64,000 bases of DNA from assembly GCA_023055425.1 (NCBI GenBank), contig JALGPY010000004.1, positions 59,481,718 to 59,545,717 of the forward strand, read 5' to 3'. Of the stretch, positions 1-11,330 are shown one piece after another (position 1 is the stretch's first letter; each line of letters opens with the position of its first letter). Under the pieces are notes generated by a model. The model saw only the letters and a list, made by a program, of their open reading frames with translations, made no database searches and was not told where the DNA came from. The DNA is from Linanthus parryae. Lineage: Eukaryota > Streptophyta > Magnoliopsida > Ericales > Polemoniaceae. The position numbers and the translations under genes are program-made.

Positions 1-1000
1 TAGTGGGAGCTCTGTTGCTTTTCTGGTCTTGTATGTGGATGACATACTACTCTTTGGAAACGACATTCCCATGTTGCAATCTGTTAAAGATTGGCTAGGA
101 AAGTGTTTCTCAATGAGAGACTTAGGTAAAGTAGCCTATATACTCGGTATAAAGATCTATAGAGATAGATCTAAAAGGCTGCTCGGCTTGTGTCAGAGTA
201 CATCTATAGAAAACGTGCTGAAACGATTCGGCATGCAAGATTCCAAGAAGGGATTCTTGCCCATGTCGCATGGAATCACTCTTTCAAAGAGTGGTTGTCC
301 TTCCAATGAGATTGATAAGGAATGCATCAGTAGGGTTCCCTATGCCTCGGGCATAGGATCCATCATGTACGCCATGTTATGTACTAGACCAGGTGTGTCA
401 TATGCATTGAGTATAACAAGAACATATCAGTCCAATCCAGTTGAGAGTCACTGGATTGCAGTCAAGAACATCCTAAAGTACTTGAGAAGAACTAAGGATG
501 CATTCTTGATATTTGGAGGTGAAGAAGAGTTGCCTGTAAGGGGTTACACAGATGCAAGCTTCCAGATCGACAGAGATTATTTCAGATCACAGTTGGGGTT
601 TGTATTTTGCCTGAATGGAACAGCAGTGAGCTGGAAGAGTTCCAAGCAAGAGATGGTGGCTGATTCTACAATAGAGGCTGAGTACATTGCTGCAAATGGC
701 GCAGCAAAGGAGTTTGTTTGGATTAGGAAGTTCGTTACTAAGCTCTTTATGGTTCCTACCATTGCGGATCCAATAGAGTTGTATTGTGACAACACTTGAG
801 CGATCACGCAATCAAAGGAACCCAGGTCACACCAGAAATTCCATCTTATTCAAGATATTATCGAAAGAGGAGACATTCGGATAAGCAAGATTCCTACAGA
901 TGAGAATCTAACAGACCCTCTTATAAAGCGGCTTGTTCAGCGCAAGCATGAAGGGCACACTAAAAGCATTGGCATACGAGATGCACTGGATTGGCTCTAG
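1..1000 (+). pseudogene. Copia element F, 3' end of pol (RT end and RNase H)
   Basis: C-terminal part of a Ty1/copia polyprotein whose start lies outside the window. The reverse transcriptase active site YVDD is encoded near 32-43, followed by RNase H with its acidic GYTDAS motif at about 541 and a TxEAEYIAA motif at about 670. The frame is broken by TGA at 797-799 (element E has Ser/Gly codons here). Seven codons present in E just after its SHQK motif are missing, in frame, near 832-842. The rest is readable to the TAG at 998-1000, ending in a GIRDALDWL tail like E's. It is the same family as E and A but clearly older than E. A purine tract at about 1005-1013 just before the LTR is the likely polypurine tract. 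Confidence 0.9.
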
Positions 1001-1014
1001 TTCAAGTGGGATAC

Positions 1015-2395
1015 TGTTGGAATAGGTGCTCTAGATGCAATCTAGTGTAGTATGAACAATAAATTGCCTAGATCATTCATTGTATTATTTATTGTATATT
1101 TAATATAATGAAGTATGTGGATTTACAATGTTGATGTTTATCTTAAATATCCCTAGTCCATTATAATGATCATTGGGACAATCATCTATAGACTAGTATG
1201 GGGTTTGATTTATATGGCTATCATGAAGGCATAATCGATTGACCCATCTCATAGAAGGCTACATACATGTTATGCTAAGTCAAAAGTGCTTCTCGCGGTC
1301 ACAACGGTATTGTCATCCTTTGACTTGACGTCACTAAATGTTCTAGTTGTGGAGTATTGTGTTTTGGTTGCGTCAAACACTACACCGTGATTGGGTAGTC
1401 ATAAAGGCATGTATTGGACACCATAGGAAGCAAGCTTAGATATCATAGTGATGTAGATAGAATTTGTCCCTCCCACATAACGGGAGCAAATATCCTTAGG
1501 CAACTCGAGGGATTGTGCTTATGTCTAGCCAGACTCAAATAAATCAATATATGATATTGGTGTTATTTGCACGAATAAGGCTATTCCTAGGATCAAGGAA
1601 GAATGGATTGGATATACGAGTGTGACTTCTATGTCTCGTGTCCATCCGAATATTGAGACAAATGGAAGAGACAATACTTGCACAAGGTTTGTCATGATGA
1701 CTATTTCTATTTATTGGCTAGAATGGATGTCTTGCTAGAGGCCGCTCCATATTAGTAAATAGTTACTACCAACTAAATTGAACCTATGGGGTCACACGCC
1801 ATATAGAGGTGAACTAGACTTGGGAATTAATTACTTAACATGATTAATGACTTATAAGGATTAAATCGCAACAACTTGATAACTTAGGAGGACTAATAGG
1901 CAAGTTGGACTAATCCGAACTTGAGTAGGATTAGGAGAGAGCCTTTATGTAGTAACAAGGAGTTGTTGGACTATATAAAGGATGCTCTGAGCTTCCTTCC
2001 CTATAACTTATGCCCATAACATACTTTGAGTAGGATAGAAGGACGGAGAGAGCAAGACAACAAGGAAGGCGAAGCCCCCTTCCTGTTCGCCCAACCCGTG
2101 GGCCATAAGAGAGGGCCGCCCCTCTCTCTTTGGTGCTCCGTTGCGTGATTCTTTGTCGTCTTCCATTCCTCCTAGCTAGCACAAGGAGTTTGGAAGATCT
2201 AGATCTCACCTCTAGGCGTAGATCAACCGTAGAGACGTGATACTTTTTCGCGTTAGAAGTCATCAAGGAGACCTCAAAGGTACATAACACGATTCTCTTA
2301 CCATCGTCATGATTTCTCTTCCAGTGATCCTTGGAGGGTCTTGATCGGATAAATTTATTGTTTTTCAGCTGCGTATCCATGATCAAAACCCTGCA
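1015..2395 (+). repeat. 3' LTR of copia element F
   Basis: Starts with TGTTGGAATAG right after the polypurine tract and aligns by eye along its length with the LTRs of element E (45255-46687). The end is set by the matching terminal block ending near AAAACCCTGCA; one or two bases either way are possible because the other LTR of F is outside the window. Downstream sequence belongs to element G, so F probably inserted into G. Confidence 0.8.
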
Positions 2396-4037
2396 CAAGC
2401 TCACTAAGGCGTCGCCAAACATCTACCATAAACAATCAAAGATTCGGGCACGTCCTTTAGTTCAGAGGGTCTAGGCATCACAAGTACTAAGATAGGCTTT
2501 CGTCGCCAAGTCATTTGAGGATTTTAGACCCTCTTAGTCGCGATTGCTTTTGAATGAAAATTGTCCGAGTAATGGGAGACACAACTCCGTGTAATATGGC
2601 TTGACTTTAATTTTTGTTAGACGCTCTAATTGGATTGAATCCAAAATTCTCTGCGCGAACGGAGGCACATTAGGTTGTTCACCGTATCTAGTCTAAGCGA
2701 AGATTTTGATTCATTTTGTTTTTAATTCTCTTCTAATTTTTTCAACCGTGCGTTTAGATCAACTAAGTGTGGTATTTTTCAGTTAGCTCTTGAAACCGCC
2801 TTAAGGGATGGTGGTCTACACTCCATAACTTCACTTAGGCAAAGGCAGTGTACCACATGGAACCAACTCTACACGAAGTTCCACCCCAGATTTCAAGAGG
2901 CTACAAGTTTCCACACGAAAACATACTATTCAACTCCTTAGGACTAAATCGTCTTAGTACACTAAATGAACTAAAGGTAAGCCCTCGTCTACTTTCAGCA
3001 TTTCCATGAATACCCGGGACATCCTTTCGTGAAACTGATGTGCAAGATACTAAGAATTAAGATTATCCTACTAAGGTGCTTCCTATTCTCTTAGACTTTT
3101 TCACTGAACTCTCTTCGATTTCAACCTTCATCAATTGCCCTTATTCTGAAAATAATAATTTTTTCTGATTTTTCTATTTTCTATTTTCTACTTTTTTCAA
3201 TTTTTGTCATATTTTCCCAAACTCTATGTGCATTTGGCCAACTCGATTAACAACACAACTTGGGTAGGGGGACTGAATAATTTAAAAGTACTAACAAATG
3301 CATAAAATAACCTAGCACAATACGACAATGTATAAGAACAGTCTACACTAACCACACAACTGCACAATACTAACATTATCTACATGTAACAAGGCTATGC
3401 ATAACAAGACATGGCTAGTAAAATATACACAAATCCCCCACACTAAAGCATTTTTCGTTTTCCTCAACGAAGTTAGATATCAAGCAGGAGTTATCCTCGC
3501 TTAAATGTGTGGGCGATGGATCTACTCAGCTACAACTCAGATTGCAGAAACAGAGAGAGAGTGAGAAATACCTGTGGTGCCAGGATCTACATGGTCACCG
3601 TGTCCGCGAATCTGCAACAAGAAGGGGTCCATTGGACGGTTTCCATATTCCGGAGAAACACTTCCAGTGGAGCACACCTGAGCAATCCCGAAGCTTCAAC
3701 ATGTTACCATGTAGCTCCCCTAAGAGTATGTGTGCCTCGCACACCGGGGTAGATTGCTCCATGTTGCCAGCAATGCGAACGAAAAATCCCCAACTCCCTC
3801 AAGAGTTCCCATGTGGGTCAACGGTTCCATGGCACATTGGGGTAGATTCTTCGCTAACACTACCTGAAAAACTAGACAACTGATCAGTCTCTCTCTCTCA
3901 CACCTCAAAATCAGCATATGGAGACTCAAACGAAAAAAATAATGAAATAACAAATATCCTAATCTAATGTTGGGTTGCCTCCTAAGCAGCGCTTGTAATT
4001 TAAGGTCGACGGCCCGACCCCGTTACCTCAATCGACA
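2396..4037 (-). other. 3' non-coding interior of non-autonomous element G
   Basis: No credible coding frame. On the minus strand the stretch resembles the post-ORF region of element D: an anti-GTGTGGGGG block at about 3435, a region rich in conserved stem-loops at 3700-3850, and an AAGGGCAAT region. A block at about 2900-2935 (CTACAAGTTTCCAC) is shared with the 3' UTR of the Athila-like element C at about 29710. The 3' end of G, with its polypurine tract and 3' LTR, is absent, cut off by F. Conserved hairpins lie at 3730-3744 and, weaker, 3823-3838. Confidence 0.65.
3730..3744 (-). other. Conserved stem-loop motif in G (counterpart of the D hairpins)
   Basis: GTGTGC-CTC-GCACAC forms a perfect 6-bp stem with a 3-nt loop. 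On the minus strand it follows a CTACCCC box exactly as in D at 37733 and 37830. A second, weaker copy lies at 3823-3838 next to the same box. Confidence 0.6.
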
Positions 4038-4988
4038 AGGAACATGGAGGATGCTTTTTCCCTCCACTTCTTCTTCTTCCACCATCTTTTCAGAATTACC
4101 ATTTGACGTGCACCCTTGTCATGCAGAGATGGTGGAGAAGTATAGAAGCTGAATCTTTTCATTTTGCATTTTATCCTCTTCATCAACGTCCACCAAGTAC
4201 CACTGTGCTCAAATGCAACTCTTTCCATGAATTCATCCCAGTAATAACTCTTTGGTGCTTTATGCTCTTCAATCAACACATGCATCTCATCCCCACCCCC
4301 ACACTTACTGATTTCCAAATCCCTTCATCAACAACACCCCATAAGCTCCAAATGTAGGTGTCATCCCAAATATCCCAAGGCTATGAGATAATTGGAGGTT
4401 CCCTTGCACAACGCATCACCTCCTCCCACCCTGGACACACAAGTTCTCCTCAGAAGCAGAGTCTAATTCCTCATAAGTGGAAAATTCCACAACTGGTTCA
4501 TGGACATTGCACTATTCGCTCACCTCGTTTACGTCGTCTTCCACAACTGAAGCTTGCGATGCAGATTCTCGTTCTTGCTCTATCCTAGCTATCAGTATCC
4601 TTTGCATCTATCGGACAGCTGGTAGCCAATGAGGTCCATCCGAATCTTCCTATTGTGATGGTGACCATAGAGGCTCAATTAAAGGCTCTATGTGGGTCAT
4701 AGGGTCCTCTTGAGGTGCTTTTGTAACCTGGGACAAACTTGTGGCCCGCTCTCGGATTTCTTCCATAATAATGCGCAAGTCTGCAATGCTCGCTGGTGAG
4801 TCCTCTTGATAGTGCTGCTGAAGTCGGGGTGGATAAAAAATGCATGCGTCTTCATACTTGTGATCCTTCTTGCATCTGTAGCACCAAATCACTTAGCATG
4901 TCTCATCTTTGTGCCAAACTCTACATTTAGAACAGTAGTAGGGGTAATCTGATATCCCCTCATAGTCATCATCGCTGCACATGCTCAT
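4038..4988 (-). pseudogene. Decayed ORF of element G, basic tail and two Cys/His motifs
   Basis: Single ORF of a non-autonomous element, now interrupted by stops near 4893-4895 and 4650 and by further lesions. The start is read at 4988 (MCSDDDYEG). Early in the protein are two spaced Cys/His motifs, C-x2-C-x3-H-x4-C and C-x2-C-x3-H-x5-C, close to but not identical with the retroviral zinc knuckle C-x2-C-x4-H-x4-C. The C-terminus has the RWWKKKKWREK stretch also found at the end of the D protein, and the flanking DNA (GTAAC..GGGTCGGGC, GGAGGCAACCCAA) is shared with D. Function is unknown. A nucleic-acid-binding, gag-like role is a guess from the Cys/His and basic motifs. The D homologue lacks the Cys/His motifs. 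Confidence 0.6.
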
Positions 4989-5126
4989 TGTGTCTCCTAC
5001 TTCATGTGTTCCTGCAAAAATAAAATCCCAAGATACCCGTGAAGCGCAGAGATAGAAACAAATAAAAAAAAACAAAAACAAAAAAAGTACTCTAAACTAA
5101 CTCCTAACTAAATAATCTACCGCTTT

Positions 5127-5143
5127 CCCCGGCAACGGCGCCA
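5127..5143 (-). other. Primer-binding site of G (tRNA-Asp)
   Basis: CCCCGGCAACGGCGCCA on the plus strand equals the 3' end of plant tRNA-Asp; on the minus strand it is the complementary primer site, six bases after the end of the LTR. It fixes the orientation of G as minus. Confidence 0.85.
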
Positions 5144-5149
5144 AAAACT

Positions 5150-7310
5150 TGACACGCTTTCTTAAGTGTTACCGCAAGTGCAGGGTTCAAGTAATATAGG
5201 GTAATATTTCAACCCTGAGTTATCGATCCCACAGGGACATGCTTGAGATTTTTAATTAGGCGATTAATTTAGAGTATTGTAACTGGGAGTAAGAGATTGT
5301 GACTTAAACATTTGTCACCCTCAAACAGGTTACCGAGATAAAATAAACAACTAAACTAACATGACTTTAAGCGAGAAATTTATTCACGAATAAAACATAA
5401 GTCTCATAATTATCAAATCATAATCTAGCCGTGTCAATAGACTAGATTCAATAACAATATCAAGAAACTGGACATTAATTCGATGGAATCAAACTCTTAC
5501 GCATGAAATAAGTCTAAAATCCGGAAAAAAAGTATCATCTACATAAACCCTAGGCTTTCTAAAGAAGTCGTGCAAAACGTCTAGCTACTAATAACAATCG
5601 TAGACAAACACTTAAGTTTCTCCATATCAAAGATTAAAAGAGAGAGAAGAAATGAAACTAGGAATCAAGCTTCTTTGTCTTCGTTCTTCTCTTCCTCGTC
5701 TTCTTCCTTTTCCCTTCTCCGTGAGTCTTCTTTTTTTCTCACGTTGTGTAGAATAATGATGTTTAATCAGCCCCCTCCTTTACAAAACAGACTCCTAGCT
5801 TTCTTTGACGTCAATCCCACTATTTGCAATTCCACCCGTCCAAAGTTGTGGGAATGAAAATGAAAATGGATGCTTCCTTCATAGCCCTAGGGTTTTTTGA
5901 TAAAAGACCCACATTACTTTCTTCTTAAACTTCTCTTTAATTTCTTCTCTTCCCCAATTAAATCTCCTTATTTGCAACTCTGCCCCCAGCCACAGGAATA
6001 GCCGCCTGACTTGAATTTCACACGAAATACTGTGATTTCGCACGAAACATATTTGTCACGAGAAAGCAGGAGGGTTGTTTCAATTCGTGCGAACTAGCTT
6101 CTTTGTTTTTCGCCAGGGTCGTCCCTATTCATGCGAAATCTCAGGGATTTCGCACTGGAGTAGCTTCTTCCTCTGTTGATTCCTCTTACTTTGCTTCTGC
6201 TTCGTTGCTCTATTGTGGGTTTCCTTCTCTGCTTCTTTCTCTCCTTCTTCTTTGATATGCTGCGGGGGTTTAGGTTGTTCTTGATCGACATTTGGAGAAG
6301 GCCAATGGTCTGGTGGTGCCGCGGTTTGGTCTGATTTGGTTGAAGGTCGTGGCTAGCTTGTTGCTGGATTCCATGGGTATTAGGAACATGTTCGATGGCT
6401 GTGATGTTACAGGTTCAGGTGGTGAATCGATCGTGGAGGAGGTGATGAATTGGAGGTCTGGTAGTGTAATTGATTTGCAAATCAGGTTGGTGACTGGGTA
6501 TGGGTTTGTTTAATTCGCGGAGGTGTTGGTGGCTGTAAGGACTAGTAATGGTGGGCTGGTTCATGGTGAATTTAGGCTTAGGAAATTTGCTGGTGTTAGT
6601 GTTGGTGATTGGGTTTAGTTTAGTCTTGTAGTGCAGTTTGTTATGGGAATGGCTAGGTTTATTTAATTAGGTAGTTCGCCCATGGTCTGTTGATGGCAGA
6701 CTGTAGGAGGTGGTTATGGTAGGGTGTAGTTCTTGGTTGTAGTTGTTAGCTGAGATAGTTGAGAAGGTAATGGTCGTGGTTTAGTCTTGTAGTGCAGGTT
6801 GTTATGGGGTGATGTTGAAATGGTTCTGAGTTGTGTTGAGGTATGGTTGGAAATGTGTGGTTCAAGTCTGGGTTTGTAGCTTCAGGTTTTGAGGAGGATG
6901 AAGTTGGTACTGGGTGCTATTTTGTGGAGGTAATGGTGTTGAAGTCAGGATATTGTAATTGGTTTAGGTAAAATGAAGCAACTCCAGACTTTCAAAGCAG
7001 CTCAACTCTCCGCTTCTCCATTCCTAGCCAATACCCGATCTTTCTTCTTTTTCCAAAGTTCATTTTCATCTCTATTCCACGCTCCGAGCCTCCGGTACCT
7101 GAGAATCACACAACTACACATACCGGGGATATTAAATGCAATAAAAATCTCAAACCAACTAGAAAACGCTTGGACTAATCAACTAAGCACAAATAGCTCA
7201 ACTACTCACATACTTCACAGTTATAATGTACTTCTCATATAAATTACATGTAAATCACACAAAACAGTAAGCTTTCAAGTATAAATATAACACCATAAAT
7301 AGGGTTATCA
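5150..7310 (-). repeat. 5' LTR of element G
   Basis: On the minus strand it begins TGATAACCC (7310) and ends AAGCGTGTCA (5150), the same ends as element D's LTRs. Landmarks occur in D's order: a terminal stem-loop (ATAAC..GTTAT), a TTGTGATTCTCAGG block, a purine-rich stretch, a cluster of palindromes, then a TGGGATCGATA..TATTAC block near the end. At about 2.16 kb it is 0.55 kb longer than D's LTR, mainly because of a GT-rich stretch at about 6300-6960. Polypyrimidine runs sit at 5660-5740. A few ORFs of 60-90 codons occur, but none resembles a known protein. Confidence 0.75.
6015..6155. repeat. Palindrome cluster in the G LTR (TTTCGCACGAAA type)
   Basis: At least four imperfect to perfect palindromes: ATTTCACACGAAAT (6015-6028), ATTTCGCACGAAA (6035-6047), TTCGTGCGAA (6084-6093) and ATTCATGCGAAAT (6127-6139), plus a half site at 6146-6155. 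The core is TCGYRCGA, as in D's LTR, but the outer arms are TT/AA instead of AGG/CCT. The cluster sits about 0.9-1.0 kb from the LTR end, close to its position in D. Confidence 0.75.
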
Positions 7311-7364
7311 TATATTCATAAAGACGTGGACACAATTCTGTGAATGTGATCAGTCAGACAAACA

Positions 7365-7485
7365 ATGTACACAATTGTTTTTTCCTTACCACGTTATGAT
7401 GGCTTGTCCTGCGATTCATTGAGGGTCTTGAACGAAATTGTTTATTTGTATTTCCGCTGCGCAATCCGTATCAAAAACCTACAAA
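7365..7485 (+). repeat. Relic of a copia LTR end
   Basis: A short stretch (GAGGGTCTTGAACGAAATTG, TTCCGCTGCGCAATCCG, then TCAAAAACC) follows the last 120 bp of the copia LTRs of E and F. It is isolated, with no primer site after it. G may have inserted into this old LTR. The rest of 7311-7593 shows nothing identifiable. Confidence 0.5.
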
Positions 7486-7593
7486 TTATTTTGACACCCG
7501 TTTGGTAACCTGTCCTATCGATGTTGCATTATTTGCAGCCTGCTGTGATCATCACTTATTTGGTTTTAATGAGTACTTATTTGAGCATTTTTC

Positions 7594-8970
7594 ATGGTCA
7601 GTGCTCACTCCTTGAAGCTGTTAGAGTGTAATAAGCAAGGCGAGGCAAAATTTTTTTTGAAACCTACTCTGATCATCTGTTACTTTGTTTTAATGAGTAC
7701 AGAAGCTATTAGAATACTTCTTGCATTTGCATCTCACAATCACATAAAGCTTCATCTAATGGATGTCAAATGTGCTTTTCTGAATGGCTATTTACAAGAA
7801 GATGTTTTTGTAGCACAACCTCCTTGTTTTGAAGATGAAAACTTTCCTGATCATGTTTATAAACTAGACAAAGCTCTTTATGGGTTAAAACAAGCTCCAA
7901 GGGCTTGGTATGATAGACTTTCAAAATTTCTACTTGACAATAACTTCAAAAGAGGTCTAGTTGACAAAACTCTTTTCAGTAAACATCACCAAAGTGATTT
8001 GTTAGTCGTTCAGATCTATGTAGATGATATTCTATTTGGTGCTACTTATGATGCTCTTTCAAAAGAGTTTTCTAGTCTGATGTGCAGGGAGTTTGAGATG
8101 AGCTTAATGGGTGAACTGAATTTCTTTCTTGAACTTCATATCTTAAAAATGAAGAAAGGAATTTTTGTACATCAAGGAAAGTATACCAAGGACTTATTGA
8201 ACAAGTATAATATGTCACAGTCCAAGGTGCTTAAAACCCCTATGAGTTCATCACTCTCTTTAGACAAGGATTCAAATGGTAAGAGTGTAAATCAAAAGGA
8301 ATACAGAGGTATGATTGGATTACTTTTGTATTTAACTGCTAGTAGACCTGATATTATGTTCAGTCTCTGTATGTGTGCTAGATTTCAAGCAGATCCTAAG
8401 GAGAGTCATTTAACTCCAGTCAAAAGAATTTTTAGATATTTGAATGGAACCAGAGACTTGGGGCTTTGGTATCCTAGGAGATCTAATTTTATGTTGAGTG
8501 GCTATTCAGATGCAGATTTGCAGGTTATAAAGTAGACAGGAAAAGTACTTTTGGATGTTGCCAGTTTCTTGGATCTTCATTGATCAGTTGGCATTCTAAA
8601 AAGCAAAATTTTATAGCATTATCAACTACAGAAGCTGAATACATTGCAGCTGGAGCTTGCTGTTTACAAGTGTTAGGGATTGCTCAGCAACTTAGAAATC
8701 TTGGCTATAATTTCAGAAATGTGCCTATTCATTGTAACAACACAAGTGCTATCTCAATCTCTAAGAATCCAGTCCAGCACTCAAGAACCAAGCATATTGA
8801 TGTGAGACATCACTTCCTTAGAGATCATGCAGAACAAAGGTGATGTTGTTTTAACTTTTATTTCTACTTCAATGCAGATTGCTGATATGTTCACTAAACC
8901 TTTGCCAGATGATAGGTTTTCATCTCTAAGGCTTGAATTGGGGATGTTAAACAATGATGCATTGGTTTAG
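7594..8970 (+). pseudogene. Element I: SIRE/Maximus-like copia RT-RNase H
   Basis: Similarity to copia reverse transcriptase begins near 7697 (TEAIRILLAFA) and includes KALYGLKQAPRAWYDRL and the catalytic YVDD at about 8020. A frameshift near 8520-8570, just after the RNase H motif GYSDAD, moves the rest (KSTFGCCQF, then the TTEAEYIAA and HCNNTSA motifs) into another frame. A stop follows at 8841-8843. The last codons (IADMFTKPLPDDRF) run on to TAG at 8968-8970. The N-terminal half of pol (gag, protease, integrase) is missing. Codon content is AT-rich and distinct from the E/F/A copia family, and the lineage resembles SIRE/Maximus. A GGGGGAG polypurine tract follows at 8970-8977. Confidence 0.85.
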
Positions 8971-9421
8971 GGGGAGTATTAGTACTTATATGTGATTATG
9001 TGTTGAAATCTCAAAGCCTTGAGATTATACTTTCCAAAGCCTTGAATGTATAGCTCAAAGCTTTGAAGTTTCTCAAACTGCAGAAAATATCAAGGCCTTG
9101 AGATTGTTCTCCAGGTCTTGAAGAAATCTGTATTATTTTTTTTTAAAGAAATGGATCGTCAAATATTATATCTTATCTTTTTAGATAACTGCATAATATT
9201 TGAATTACTCAGATAATTTTCTAAAATATCCAAAAAAAAATTCAAGATCCTTTTTGCATGTTGATTTAGCAGAGTCCTTTTATGACTCATCATTTTCAAC
9301 CTACTTAAGCTGAAAGTCAGAGCTTATTCTTCTTCATTCTCTCTCAATTCTCTACAACTCTCCTCTCTCTCTCTCTCAATTTCTCTCAATCACATTCCCT
9401 TCTCAAAACCGTAAACTCAAA
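8971..9421 (+). other. Spacer between pol and the extra ORF of element I
   Basis: Begins with a polypurine-like GGGGGAGTA. It has copies of the palindrome TCAAGGCCTTGA (9090-9101) and near copies (about 9011, 9040), the same motif found in the SIRE-like LTRs at 13501 and 62750. From about 9320 it is a CT-rich leader (CTCTCTCAATTCTC repeats) that looks like a plant 5' UTR directly before the ATG at 9422. It could be the start of a 3' LTR or a promoter for the next ORF. Confidence 0.45.
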
Positions 9422-11062
9422 ATGGAGCGCAAATCAGCCAGAATTCAGCAACAGGGGAAGCCTTCTGGCAGATCCAAGAAGAGGGCAAATAAGAAGGAGA
9501 AGACTGTGATTTCTGATTCAGATTCATAAAACACTCAGAGCTTTCATTAGGATACTCCTCCTGCAAAGAAGTCCAGAACAGAAAAAGTAGATGAAGGCTC
9601 AAGTATTGATCCACAGAAGGAGACAGAGACTCAGGGTGGTAATCAACCTAGGTCAGATAAGAAGAAAGGGGGAGAGAAGAAAAAGGCTGGAGAAGAGGAA
9701 AAGGGGAAATCTGCTAAAGAAAGAAAGAAGAAGCCAACTGAAGGAGAACAAGAGAAGAGCAAACCCACAGAGAAGAAAACTAGGGTTAAGCATGTTGCTG
9801 CTGCAACAAAAAAGGGTTATCAAGGTAAGAATGCACTTCCTTCAGATTGGTTTATTAGTTATGAATTTAGGAATGTGTGGATGCAAGGTTATGCTTCATC
9901 TAAGGTAGCTTTCTGTAGTATGGTTTCTGAAGAGTTATTGGATAAGTTGGATATTGATTGTATGAGAAAATTAAGAGAAACTGCAGTTTGGAAGGTGTTA
10001 AATCCTAGTTCAAAAGCCTATCCTAGGTTAACTAGGTTGTTTGATCTGAATTTGGTTTCTGAAGGTGATGATAAGATGGTGTTAACTTCAAAAGTGGCTG
10101 GGATAGATTTGAGGTTAGATCATAGGACTTTTTCCAAAGTCTTGGGCATTCCTAGGAAGTATAATGTTGGAGATTACCCTGATAGGAAGGAGTGTCTGGA
10201 AAAATCAAAAGAAATGTTTTTTATTGATGGTGTACCCTCTGGTCCAAAGCATTTGACACACTCTGTGCTCAACTGTGAAGCCAAAATCTTGTTTACAATT
10301 CTGATGAGAAGTGTTGTTCCTAGGGAGAACTCAAGGGAGTTGGTTACTGATGAGGTTCTTATATTGATGTATCTGATATCTCAAGGGTTTGAGATAGACT
10401 TGCCAAGTGTTGTTATGGAGCATATGATTTATTGTGCAACTAGAACCAGAAACCATCCTCTTCCATATGCCAACCTGTTACCTCTTTTCTTTGATTATTT
10501 TGATGTACCTGTGAAAGGGGAGGAAAAGATTACTGGAGGTTTTGGGTTGATTGATGAGACTGCATTACAGAGGATTGGGGTAGTCCAGACTGGAAAAGGA
10601 CATTGGAAGTTCTATTCAGATTTGTCAAAGGAGGAACTTGGAGTGAAGGAGTTTGTGAAGCCAAAGGGGGCTACATTAGGGAAAGGACAAGCCAATGAGG
10701 ATTATTCTTTGTTGGTTGAGAAGTTTGAAGACCAGCAAGTTGAGATTGAAGATCTCAGACAAAGGTTATTTGATCTGTCATCTGAATTTAACCAGTTCAA
10801 GGCCTTGATGAATGTTATGAATGTGAAGCTGGATGTTGTCATCAAGGGTTTGAACTTGGAGAAGATACCTTCTGCTACTAGTCATGACAACAGTGTGGAT
10901 TCAGATGAAAGGCTGGGTGATTTCTTGAAGAAGAAAAAGAAGCCAATTCCAGTGGTGCTTACTTCAAAAGATCTGTGTGAGCAAACTGATGAAGAATGTT
11001 CGGCCGTATCAAATATAAGAAAATTACAATTTCAAGACGCCTACACAATCTTGATCCAATAG
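9422..11062 (+). pseudogene. Extra (env-position) ORF of element I, lysine-rich N-terminus and coiled coil
   Basis: One frame from ATG 9422, interrupted by TAA at 9527-9529 and TAG at 9548-9550, then open to 11062. The N-terminus is very basic (RSKKRANKKEK, then Lys/Glu-rich repeats to about 9800). A globular part follows (NALPSDWFISYEF, RLFDLNLVSEGDD, LTSKVAGIDLRLDH), then a predicted coiled coil around 10690-10860 (VEKFEDQQVEIEDLRQRL). It lies where SIRE-type elements carry an env-like ORF after pol. It also resembles plant proteins usually labelled 'putative plant transposon protein'; I cannot tell these apart without a search. The last 22 codons come from unrelated host-like DNA (from about 10997), so the native C-terminus is lost. 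Confidence 0.6.
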
Positions 11063-11330
11063 TTAACAAAAAAATTAAGACTTTTAGGTTATCAGTTAGA
11101 GATACTTTATCATTCCTTTAAGCCATCGAAATAGTTGAAAAATATTAACAAAAATAAAAGAAATGAAGAAATGAAATTTTCAACGTGTCGACAAGAAAAA
11201 CCCCATAATTTTAAAGTTTCAGTTTGAGGATACCATACATTATGAACATTGCACAGACAACGCTGTAAAAAGAAATTCGAAGGGTACACACTGATCATCA
11301 TTCGCTTGTCAAACATATCCTTATTTACTA
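10997..11330. repeat. Host repeat copy 1 (paired with 15690-15974)
   Basis: From CGTATCAAATATAAGAAA onward this stretch aligns by eye with 15690-15974, with shared blocks such as CGTGTCGACAAGA and CAGTTTGAGGATACCAT. It lies 0.5-0.8 kb upstream of the inhibitor gene. The two copies are diverged, with many substitutions and small indels. They may be duplicated promoter regions of a tandem gene pair or an unrecognised short transposon. Confidence 0.7.

Noticed and set aside
3507..3883. Plus-strand ORFs of 81 and 124 codons in element G
   Set aside because: They lie opposite the non-coding, hairpin-bearing region of G and have no similarity to any protein; chance frames.
6292..6513. Possible small gene (73 codons) in the GT-rich stretch of the G LTR
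   Set aside because: No recognisable motif, no homologue in D's LTR, and it lies within LTR boundaries set by homology.
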